A DNA stretch of 64,000 bases from Hygrophila difformis (lineage: Eukaryota; Streptophyta; Magnoliopsida; Lamiales; Acanthaceae). The notes below the pieces were generated by a model that had not been told where the DNA came from, made no database searches, and saw nothing but the letters and a program-made list of their open reading frames with translations. This document shows positions 1 to 10,500 of this stretch, piece after piece. Both the position numbers and the translations under genes were made by a program. Numbering within the stretch: position 1 is the first letter of the stretch; the number at the start of each line of letters is the position of its first letter. Location of the stretch: contig JAOANR010000014.1 in NCBI GenBank assembly GCA_030278955.1, forward strand, positions 1,183,920 through 1,247,919. Direction: 5' to 3'.

Positions 1-126
1 ATATTTTCTGATTTTAATTAAGAATGAAGAATAAAGTTTAAGAAAAAATTCCTGGCCTGCTCATCCAAAAAAAAGAAAGTTGAGAAAAAAAAGTATAAGA
101 AAACCTGAGTTAAATTTAAAAGTCTT

Positions 127-287
127 ACCAACAGCAGTTGGCTTGAGTGGATGGGGCTCTAGTCGCTTAAGCAAGGTCTCGGATTCGAGCCTTGTGTGAG
201 AGGCGCCCTTAATTGCCCTTGCAGATCCTCGAGAGATTTAGTTTTTGGTCCAATGTGGCCTAGGGATACCCTGGTATTCACCTAAAA
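127..287 (+). mobile_element. tRNA-derived SINE
   Basis: A polymerase III-like A box (TGGCTTGAGTGG, 139-150) is followed about 30 bases later by a B box (GGATTCGAGCC, 181-191), the arrangement of a tRNA-derived SINE head. The unit is bracketed by an imperfect direct repeat, ATTTAAAAGTCTTA before it and ATTTTAAACGTCTTA after it, which fits a diverged target duplication. It has no coding capacity. The head is too diverged to be a functional tRNA gene: no foldable acceptor stem was seen. Confidence 0.6.
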
Positions 288-300
288 TTTTAAACGTCTT

Positions 301-716
301 AAAAATAGCTAGTAATTATATATGGCCAAAAACCTACTCTCTACAGCATGTCTAAGGCAGAAATTAGTTACACGACTAATAATTTAGTAAACGCTTTACA
401 TAAAATTAGTCTATAGTCAAATGATACTCATAATGAATGGTATCAACATAACATAAGCTATGGTGGAAACTGTTTAGGGGTCAAGTTTGATGAATTTTTA
501 ATTCAAATGTAAGTTTAAAAAATAAATACTGCTTTTAATTAATGTATGTATAAAAAATACTAAAATTTCTTAGATTTAGTGACAATTTTAGTAATTCAGA
601 GATTGAGGTTTTATAATATGAATCAAAATTATGTGGAAAAAGAAAAAGCTAAGGAATGAAAATAATTACTCCATTCTTTAAGAAAATTTGCATGCCTCCT
701 CACCAAATTTTCTTTG
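301..716. other. intergenic, nothing recognised
   Basis: AT-rich spacer between the SINE and the hAT-type MITE. No ORF, RNA gene or repeat boundary that I can support. Confidence 0.5.
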
Positions 717-724
717 ATTCTGCC

Positions 725-1331
725 TAGGGGTGGATCGGTACGGTATACCGAAAAAATTTCGCCGTACCGTATACCGTACCAAACTTTACGGTATGAAAAT
801 TTTCATACCATTGTCGTACCAAACCTTTCGGTATACCGATCTTCGGTATACCGAAAGTTTCGGTATGAAATATTTCCATACCGTTGCCATACCGATATTT
901 CGGTAAGTTCGGTATATACCGCTATGCCAAACATTCGGTACATACCGATATACCGGTATCGTGGTATATACCGACATACCGAACATTTATTACATACCGA
1001 CAGACCGGTATTGCGGTATATACCGACATATCGAACTTTAGCTACATACCAGCATGCCGGTATTACGGTATATAACGGTATCACGATATATACCGACATA
1101 CCGAATAATCAGTATATACTGATATACCGATACCGCGGTATATACCGAAGTTCGGTATGGTAACGGTATACCTCGGTATCAAAAAATTTATACCGTTACC
1201 GTACTGAAATCTTACGGTATGGTATCATACCGTACCGAAAATTACGGTATATCGAAAATTTCGGTATTCTCGGTATTTTTTCGATACGGTATATGCGGTA
1301 TGCGGTATATTCGATATTTTTCCCAGCCCTA
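725..1331. mobile_element. hAT-type MITE made of CGGTATACCG palindromes
   Basis: The 607-bp element begins TAGGGGTGG and ends CCAGCCCTA, imperfect terminal inverted repeats of the hAT kind. It is flanked on both sides by the identical 8-bp sequence ATTCTGCC (717-724 and 1332-1339), the target duplication length of the hAT superfamily. The interior is almost wholly composed of variants of the palindrome CGGTATACCG and its half site CGGTA, so it reads similarly on both strands and creates spurious ORFs rich in Tyr-Arg. There is no transposase, so it is non-autonomous. Confidence 0.85.
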
Positions 1332-1339
1332 ATTCTGCC

Positions 1340-1479
1340 CCTTCTAAAACTTTCTTAGAGTCTGCCCCATTTTTTTTATTTTTTTTTATTTATTTTTTTT
1401 TTTTTGTAAACAATGACACTTGCCCCATTTTATCTTTGTCCACAATTAAGTACATAATTAATTAATTAACTTAATATTA
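1340..1479. other. AT-rich spacer
   Basis: Contains a T-rich tract (about 1372-1405). Nothing else recognised. Confidence 0.4.
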
Positions 1480-1739
1480 CTTCCTCCGTTCCTAAATTAT
1501 TGACACATTGGATGTTTTGTTACTGTTTATTGAGTAATTTTGATTCGACTTTTTAATAAATTTATATAAGATAAAATATAGTCAAGTGGGATCTTGTTGG
1601 ATTCGTCTAATCGCATAGATTTAAAATATCAGATTTTCATAATTTTTAGTTGTATGCAATTTGAGTTATTACGGATTTAAAATGTATATTGGATTGCGTG
1701 AAATGGGGGTCCGTGTCAAATATTAAGGAACGGATGTAG
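1480..1739. mobile_element. Stowaway-like MITE
   Basis: Diverged terminal inverted repeats (CTTCCTCCGTTCC at the left, its inverse GGAACGGATGTAG at the right) flanked by TA dinucleotides, as expected for Tc1/mariner-derived Stowaway elements. Size is 260 bp, non-coding. Confidence 0.75.
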
Positions 1740-4454
1740 TATTACTTTTTACCAAAAATATGAATGGAGAGTACCAGACCCCGTAATGTGTCTTGATCAG
1801 TTGTTCTTGCTACAGTCGTTTATTAAATTTTGACAACTTTTATCAGTTGTTAATGCAGTTTGTTGTATCACATTTATTTTTGTTAACTACACATTTGAAC
1901 AATAATGTGATAAAATAGTAGTATAATTCAAAGAGAACACACCCATACACATATAGTACATATTTTTAACATGAAACTTTTCTGCGATATTTCCTTAATT
2001 CAACAATGAAGAAAAAAATAATGTCAATTCATGTCTATGTATTAGACACGTAGTAAAGTTGCGCCCTAGTAAAGCTCTAGTGGGTAAATTTCTGGGAAGA
2101 TGATCAAAGCGTTAATTCCCCGTGAGACGTGAGTCTGTACTTGGAATAATTTGTCTAATTATTTTTCCATTAACATTAAATAAAAATAGTGGATTTTTTC
2201 ATCTCTTTAATTTATACGATATATAGTTAGTTAGTTGTTACTTATACATTGGCGGCAAACTGAGAAGATGATCGTGTGATTAGTTCAATAATCATTATTG
2301 TACAATACTATATTTATATATTTTGGGCATCTTTTTATTTAGGGATATAGTTGATTAAATAATTTAATTAATTTATAGGATTAAATTCATTTCACCTAAT
2401 TTAATATGGTTATTATCCCGTTAATTTATTTTATTAATCAAGTATTGATATCATTACTCCCACGCACCTTTGCCGACACATGAGTCACTGTTTACAAAAA
2501 AAAAAGTATATATTGATATCGTTAAGGGTTCTAATTTCTTCAGGTCTAATACCATAAATGTTTTTTTTTTTTTTTTGCCAAACTTTATAAAATTTATATC
2601 CATCATCATATAGAATATCGCACGCATCACAATAACAACATTTTTTATCACGCCTTCAACATTTGTGACTTGAAAACATCGAAAAATACACGTGCGCCAT
2701 CATGATTGCACATACAGTCTAATGAGTTGTGTACGTACAAACTCTATTTGGAAACATACAACATTCAGATATCTGTTTGTAACCTTTTTCATCCATGTTT
2801 TTAAAATATGCATTAATTATAAAATTATTATTATTATTATCATTATATTTTTTTTATCATTACATCTATTCTTACTCATATAAAAATAAATCTTGCTTAT
2901 TCCTCTTGGATTAATAAATAGTAGCCTTTTCTTTAACAAATTATCTTGCATAGTGAAAATATACCAAAGAAATATAGTTATAAAAGCTAAACAAATCCAT
3001 ACATTTTGAATTCGCTAATTCTATTGATGACAAAAACACTTTTATTATTTAGTGAAACCAAAACAAAACAATCAAAATCAAAACAAAAACGAAACCTGTT
3101 CCTTTACAGGGGGTTGTTGGCAACTGCAAGACCGATATTGTAGTATGCCATTTAATTTAATTGTAGATTTTTTTTTTCTTTCTTAATTTTATAATGGCAA
3201 CTATCATTTATTTATGATCAATTCGCTACTTTGTTTGGCATATTGCTTTCAATGATTATGTGTCTTTCTTGATTTGATGGTCCAATATTGTCTCATTTCC
3301 AAGAAAAATGCATCAACGGGAAATGACTATTCTCGTATTACTCTTGTTATTTTAGTATTTTACTAGTATTTTACTATTATTATTATGCCCAATCTTGGAG
3401 AAAAACAAATGTGTCAATGATGTGATGCATGGCTTGTTGAGTGCTCATTAATGTACAACGTACGTGTTGTGTGTTTTTCTTTTTATTAATTTATTTTAAT
3501 GAAGAAAATTAAAATTATGAATGAATGATGTCCCATCAACCTATTATGCCATTGCCACCCACTCTACATTTTGAACAATTAGTTTAATAAATGACCGAAA
3601 AATGGAAATGCCAAGAAGAAAGAGCAAGTGTATGATACTTTGAATGTACCACCATGATATTTCCTCGAATGAAGTTCAAGGAAAGTTATATTAAGCGGTT
3701 TTCTATTACGGGACCTAATTTGTATTTTGTTCCTTTTCTTCAATTTCCATGTGGCCTTATAACCAAATGCAATTGATCCGAGTAATATAACGCTCTGGCA
3801 GCTTAAGCAAAAGTTTTTGTATATATAGAATTTTTACTTGGCCACCAGATTCCCAATCACACTACATACCATTAAAATCAATCACATTCAATATTGAACC
3901 AACCAAAAATTAGCGAAGGTCTAATTATTTGATTTATTACTGAATTGAGGTGGGTTCTTTTCAAGGCCTTTATATGTATTATTATGTTTATTTACTTTTT
4001 ATTAAATTGAATAACAGAAGTAGAAGCCAATAGTAGCATGTACTATATTAAATTCCCATAGAAATTGACAAGTTTGGAAATATAGAAATGGTGGAGGCAA
4101 GTAAAGTGCAAAAAGTAACTTTTAAAAATGCTAGATGTTCAGGCAAAGAATTGAGACAATCACACAGGCATTCCATCTGGATTGCAGATCCTAGTAAAGG
4201 CTGTAAAGCCAACCAATTTCAACATCAATAGTCTCACCAGAATGAATATAAATACTGCCTTAATGTGACCTAACTCCTAACTCTGCCCAAAACCCCCAAA
4301 AAACACTTCTCAAAAGAAATGGGATGCGATGGAAAATAGTCCCCATGTATGGTTCATTGTTACTCCCAAGTCCCAACACATCTTACTGGCCGCCCAGGCA
4401 GATGATAGGCATGAAATATCACATACGGCACGGCATCTACTCCCCGAGTTTTCA
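1740..4454. other. intergenic region 3' of mtSSB
   Basis: Long AT-rich stretch without a supportable gene. It contains a SINE tail remnant (2454-2505, CCCACGCACCTTTGCCGACA, followed by an A-run), matching the 3' tail of the SINEs at 34212 and 57811. The 3' untranslated region of the minus-strand mtSSB gene should lie in its last few hundred bases (about 4150-4454). Short ORFs here lack family resemblance and codon structure. Confidence 0.5.
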
Positions 4455-6719
4455 TTACAATAAAGCTTCACCTGCAAGCAACACAAATACAATTTACTTT
4501 TAGAACAAATACAGAGAGAGAACGCTAATATACTAATATGGCAATTTGATTTTCTCTGGCATCAGCCTTTGCCACTCTACATCAGTAAAATCAACAAGCA
4601 TGAATAAAATTTGATCACTGGCGAACAAGCACAGGATAACCTACGCAGCTCATCGAGGGAAATGTTACTTGTAGTTTCCCCTGGTTGTAAGAGCCGAAGC
4701 TTTCCTGCATGATTAGCACGTTAAATTACAACCAAGACTTTACTACTTAGAAGAACGGAAAACATTTTGAGGCATAACTGAAATTACACAAGGAGTTTGA
4801 ATTGTTTACTGCTCAAGTTTCGATATCATGTATAAGCACACAAATGAAAACATCTGTATTGAAATTCCACTTGTTTAGGGCAGAAAGGGATACAGTCATA
4901 CAGCCTTCCAAGAACACAAGGTTTGGGGACAACAGAACATATGAATTAGTTTTCCTATTCCTTTTCTGACATTAAACCTATCGGTCAATTTTGGTCGATG
5001 ATGGATCCAAAATATAAATATCTCCTCCGCACATATATGAAACTAAAAACTAGAAAGGATTGAATTAGTAGATAAAGTATCATCAGTCATTAAAGTCTTC
5101 AAGCAGTTTCTATTCATTAAACACAGGATAGAAGAACACTTCTCTAACTAGCACATCCTCATTTCAAAATCAAAACTTTTACAGAAATAGCATAGCTGCA
5201 ATTTTGTGTACAATTGCATTAAAATAAGGCAGCACTAATACATGCAATATTAGTGTATAAATTGATTATGATTACAACATGAAAGGTAGTAGACACATTA
5301 ATTAAGAAAATCTATGAGATATTGGATACAGATATGAAATATGTTTGTTGGGGATTAGAAAGAATGTAAAAATGCAGCGAAGGGGGTAAAAAGTACAAGT
5401 GTACATACCATCCTGACGCACACAAATTTCTGGAATGGTTTTCAGTTCACCGCTAATTCTATCACTGTAAACACGTGTTTCAATGTCACCCTCTACGTAA
5501 ACTGAAGAACTGGAAATAAGTCCATATATGATATATCAGACAACTTCAAATAACAAAGCTTTGTAAACTGAAAGAAATCGTTTCATACTTTTTCACAAAG
5601 TGTTGAACTGCATAAGTTCCAAGCACTTTGTTAAGCACAGTAATCTGATGCCACTGAGCTGGTTTCGGCAAGTCGTTTGCACCCACAATCCTTTGATCAT
5701 ACATGCCCCCTGTTCCTACCGTAAACTTGACTAAAGTTGTGCCGCTCGCGAAGATCTTCTCTTCTGGTGCTTGACCAATTTTTCCACATATAATAGCCTG
5801 CCAAGAAACGAAAGTGCATGAAAGGACATTCTGGTGAAGAATGAAACGTAGACAAAACAGAATGATAGCCAGGACAGGCACCACACACAGACATGATCAA
5901 TTAGCAAGAAGCAAACCACAATCAAGGATCAGAGATTCTAGCAGAATCAACATGTTCGTTACTGCTGTTGCGGTTTGAATGGCCCAAGATAGAAAAATCG
6001 ATTGATAAAATCATATATCTAACAAAATATTGAGTAACCCCAACTAGATTGCCTATGAAAGCAGATAACTCAGCTCTATCAGCCAAGAAATAATAAGAAG
6101 AAAATTGCAATCTCACTAGATGAAGGCAAAACTCACATGATCATTGCCCGTTTTATATGCAATACCATGCTCTTACCCTGTGGACACCGCGGAAATTCCA
6201 GCCTTTTCTGGGATCCACTCCCTGGAGTTGCATCTGTGTCTTCTGAGGAAGAATATCACTATCATCAAATTCCAAACCACCGCCAGTCCTATGTTTATTA
6301 TCACTTTCATCGTCCGAGCCCAATGACCTAGTTGAGAAGTACGCCTTCAATCCCCCTTTTAGAGCGAATACTACAATATAACAGGGGAAAAAATACAGTA
6401 AACGAAACAAAATACAACCACAATTTCATCAAAGGCCCACAGCCATGTCTATATTCTAACAGGAACAAATGGAAAGAACAGCACCGCAAACATACTAAAA
6501 TGTGCAGAAAATTCAGTCAATTGTTTACTCAGCAAGCATAGCCACTTCAGTAAAGTATTTTTAGCTATCAACAATTTCACAACAGTAGAATGATACTAAA
6601 AAATGGAAAAAACACAAAACTGAATCCTACGGAAACATTAAAGCCAAAGAAAAATACTTGCCCGAAGAGGTCGATGCAGCTCGGAGGGTGTTGACGGATT
6701 TTGGGACGAGAGAACTCAT
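4455..6719 (-). CDS. mtSSB: mitochondrial single-stranded DNA-binding protein (mtSSB)
   Basis: Six exons (6662-6719, 6177-6370, 5589-5797, 5409-5509, 4645-4704, 4455-4471) give a 212-residue protein with phases that close exactly. A basic, Ser-rich N terminus (MSSLVPKSVNTLRAASTSSG) looks like a mitochondrial presequence. The OB-fold follows: GKIGQAPEEK, FTVGTGGMYDQR, PKPAQWHQITVLN, YVEGDIETRVYSD and IPEICVRQDG, the order of bacterial-type SSBs and of plant mtSSB. The family binds single-stranded mitochondrial DNA as a tetramer during replication and recombination. The last exon is only 17 bases (REALL-stop). Intron 1 appears to use a GC donor (GCAAGT at 6661-6656); the GT two bases further in would break the frame. 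The gene is divergent from PUS7. The identification is strong; the mitochondrial location is inferred. Confidence 0.93.
6371..6661 (-). other. mtSSB intron 1, probable GC-AG intron
   Basis: The minus-strand donor reads GG|GCAAGT and the acceptor TTGTAG. Ending exon 1 before GC keeps the frame into TTC GCT CTA AAA; ending it at the nearby GT leaves two extra bases and destroys the downstream SSB frame. GC donors with a following AAGT are the known minor variant of U2-type introns. Confidence 0.65.
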
Positions 6720-7560
6720 TGCACAAGTGAGACGGAGGAAGTGAAGAACGGGTTTCAAGTTTCAACTGTACTATGGGCAAAATACCTAAGACTGTAATGG
6801 ACGAATGGTAAAAACTGCGGGCCCGAAAGTGAATACTCCCGCACAGATTCTCCCAATGTACTTTTATGCACTAAACCGCAACAAAAGTGAAAAGAAGAAG
6901 CCCACTTTACTACTCCCTCCGTCCCGCGAAAGTTGACGCGTATTCTTTTTTGAGCTGTCCCACGAAATTTGACACGTTTCCTTTTTTTTTAGATAAATTA
7001 AATTAATATAAATATAATTAGAATCTTAATGGTTTCTAAAAAAACCATTAAAAGTAATTACTTTAACTATTCTGCACAACTTCCAATACACTTTTATTTT
7101 TCTATACAAATCCCTTACATTTCTTTAATTCTCCATATCCCAAAATAGGTACAAATAAAAATTATATAAAATATATATTCTAAAACTAGACACCTAGACG
7201 ATTCTAACAAGACCATACTTGAATATTTTTTTCTAATTAAATCATTACCATAATATTAAATCAAAGTTAAACAATAAGTAAAGTGAAAATTCATTAAAAT
7301 TTTAAACACAAATACCCACAACACTTTAACCATTAAACACCACTACATAAATTACCGTGCCCAAAAGAAACGTGTCAACTTTCGCGGGACGGAGGGAGTA
7401 TTTCCTTTTTCATTACCAATTGGCCAATTGGGAACAAAATTGCTGGTTTGCCTTAATTTAAATTGCAAACCCTACTCTCCAAGTGTCCGCCAAGTCCGGG
7501 TCACTGAAATAGTGAAATTACCAATTTACCGTTCTCTCTGAAGCTCCTCCGCAGGCGAGG
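6720..7560. promoter_or_regulatory. shared divergent promoter region of mtSSB and PUS7
   Basis: The two start codons face away from each other 841 bp apart, so this interval must hold both 5' untranslated regions and both core promoters. More than half of it is the Stowaway MITE at 6913-7398. I see no clear TATA box for either gene, as is common for housekeeping genes. Confidence 0.55.
6913..7398. mobile_element. Stowaway MITE
   Basis: Near-perfect terminal inverted repeats of about 25 bp begin CTCCCTCCGTCCCGCGAAAG and end with the exact inverse, CTTTCGCGGGACGGAGGGAG. TA dinucleotides flank both ends (6911-6912 and 7399-7400). At 486 bp it is one of the largest of these MITEs here and carries no ORF. 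It lies between the divergent mtSSB and PUS7 genes. Confidence 0.92.
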
Positions 7561-10500
7561 ATGACTTCTGTTGAAGAATCAGACGTCGGAATTCTCTGCT
7601 ACATTTCTCAACTTCCCGGCTTCCGCGGAGTTCTCAAGCAGAGGTTTCTCTCTTTATACTTTAACCATGTTCCCTTTTTATTTTCTTTTACCAGCGTGAG
7701 GTTTATCGGTACTTTTCTAGTACTTTTTGCTAATAGGGTACTTAACTAATTAGTAGTTCGTGAGTCCAGCATGGATAATGAAATTTTAATGGTAAAAGAT
7801 TGCTAGAGCGGTTTCTTCGAAAGTGAGGTTTGAGGGTACCACAAACACAAACTGCCATTGGCAAAAGCTAAAAACTTGATATGATTTTATATCTTCTGCA
7901 GCTGCTATTCATATGAAATGCCCTTATCCTTGGGAACAATTTTAGCTTATGCAACTAGATCAGTGAACTTCTGTAGGTATATGGTTTTCTATGCCATTTA
8001 TGTACTGTCAATTTACCATTCATTCAAAACATTAAGAATTATGCTCCAAATTGAATTATAGTAGTTTGGAAATACCCTTTCTTTGCCATTGAGTCAGTGA
8101 TTTATCATAATTTAGAAATTCGTGCTTATATATTTGGTGTTGATGCCTTCATGTAAATGAATTGTTCATTTAGCCGTTTTAGGTGCTTAGGTAGTCATGG
8201 AATTTAGGCTGCTGACTGTTGACCAAGGCAGTCTGACTAGGATTCTCAATAACAAGGCTTGTATGCCTTAATGTATGTAATCACAGATACTCATGCTGTA
8301 ACTTCTGCATTATGTGTTGTTGTCCGATTACTTTCTCCTTAACTGCTGTATGGCAGATGTGGGCTAGAGCCTTATAGAACTTCTATGGTTTCTGTTTGTT
8401 GCGATGCATTTTACATCTTTTAAGTCAGGGTGAAGGCATTAGGCAATTTCTTACTAGTTCTTTTTCAGATACTCAGATTTTATTGTGAATGAAGTGGATT
8501 TGGATGGAAATGTAGTTCATTTAACTTCATTGGAGGCCCCGATTGAGGTATATGATTTGTTCTATGTTACACACATTTCCTCTGTGCTATTTATTTACCA
8601 TTAAATCTTCTGTAAGTAATACATGCCCTTAATTTGTTATTATAGAGTTTTGAGGAGAAGGAAAAGGTAGTTGATGTACTCGGAAAAGATTATGGGCCTG
8701 AGATGGATTTGTTTAGAGCTCTTGCTGGTGACTTGGATGCCGAGAAGTTAAAAACTTTCATGGATCAAATCAGTTCAGGAGCAAATGCCAATGATGAGTG
8801 CATTAACTTTTCACCAAGCTCTGATAAGTCCCATCGAACGGTAGTCTGAATAAATTCTACCAAGCATATATTAGAATTCACATGATGTTATGGTGGCTTA
8901 CAACATGGTTGTTTTCAGGCTATTCATAACTTCTTCAAAGAGAAACTAAAATTCCTTATAACTGACACGGTGGATGGACCGGATTCCTTATCAAAGTGTA
9001 TTCGTGTACGATTGGATTCGGGAAATAATAAAGGCAGGGGAAGGAACTCCAGGAAACGGAAAGATCGTGGTGATAAGCCGTATGATTCTAGAGGCTCCGA
9101 TAATTGGTCAGAACGCGCAGGCAAATTTCTTAGGTGAACCTTTTTATTCATTCTTTTACCATGATGCGCACATCATCTTTACTTTTATTGTTTATTGTTT
9201 AATATATTTCACTTCCAGTGTTTTTTGTAAGATTGAAAACCTCATACAAACCAGATAGTTGGGTATCAGAGCAGAATAAATTTGAAATGATGGAAAATAT
9301 GTTTGAGACCTAATTTTATAATTGGATGATGTAGAAAGGAACCATCTTATGGAGGAAACAAACGCAATGTTTCACTTTGTGCTCCTTTAAATTTTATTTA
9401 TCTCATTGACCAGAAGGAAATATAGAAATTATATTACAACAGTGAGACAGTTATATTCCTTTGAAAGAGAAGTTGTCTTAAATGTGCTTCCTTCGCTCGG
9501 AAGAGTGGAGTGGGTAAGTAGGCAAGTAGCACCTACCCATACCAGGCATTACGACATCACCTTAGAATTCCTAGTTTTGAAATTTTTGTATATCATGATG
9601 GTCTATGCTCCATTTGTACTTGCTTCTTGATGGCCATAAGTTACGAATCCACAAGTGATAGATTGTGTGTTCATGATGCAACTAATAGGGACTTATTACT
9701 TCATTTAGGTTTCATCTTTACAAGGAGAATAAAGATACACAGGAAGCCATAGGGATCCTTGGTAAGATGCTTGGCATTCAGGTACTTAAAAACTTAGTGA
9801 AGCATCATCAATGTACACTTGCTGCATGAAAGTCCTGTGTTGATCTGGCAATGATTGTTCAACCATTATCCATGGTTGTAAACTGCGAATACTAGTGTTC
9901 AACGTGTTGGGGAAATCTCAATTGTGTTTAATTGTCTCTTTTCACTTCTACTTCTACATAGTCCCAGTCAATATCTTTCTCGCCTACAAAAGCAATTGAA
10001 TTTCTTTTATACCTACTTCTCAATTGGCAGCCAAGATCTTTTGGCTTTGCTGGCACAAAAGACAAACGCTCTGTTTCCACTCAAAGGGTAATCTCATTCT
10101 CTTGTGGCTTCTTACATATCTTTTTATGTTTGCCAATATGGAATGACTTGAAATACTGTTTTTTGTCTGTATAAGTAATATGTTAATTAAATTTATGGAA
10201 ATTGCTTCTGGCCTATGGATTGACGCTAAGTATCTCTTTGTTGTCCAGAAACAATTTTTGAGGCTGGGCATTCCTAGAGACATTATGCTCTTATCATTGT
10301 AAACATACTTTTTTGTTAGAAAGAGGGAAAAATAAAATACTGAAACATTTAGTACACGTTCTACTGAATCTAGCCCCGCTAAACATCTTTATTCTTTTAT
10401 TCAACAGAGAGACCCCTAGACTAACTGCTCAGTCTGTTACAAATGTGATTTTTCTAATTTGCCCCCATATCCACTATTCATTAAAACGCACGCACACACA

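Noticed and set aside
127..287. Possible tRNA gene because of A and B boxes
   Set aside because: No acceptor, anticodon or T stems can be paired convincingly; direct-repeat flanks fit a SINE.
714..1163. 149-codon plus-strand frame (and opposing minus frames) rich in Tyr, Arg and Ile
   Set aside because: It is a translation of the CGGTATACCG repeats of the hAT-type MITE and begins at TTG outside the element; not a gene.
9406..9630. Frame of 74 codons in PUS7 intron 4
   Set aside because: Intronic, no family resemblance, bounded by well-supported exons.
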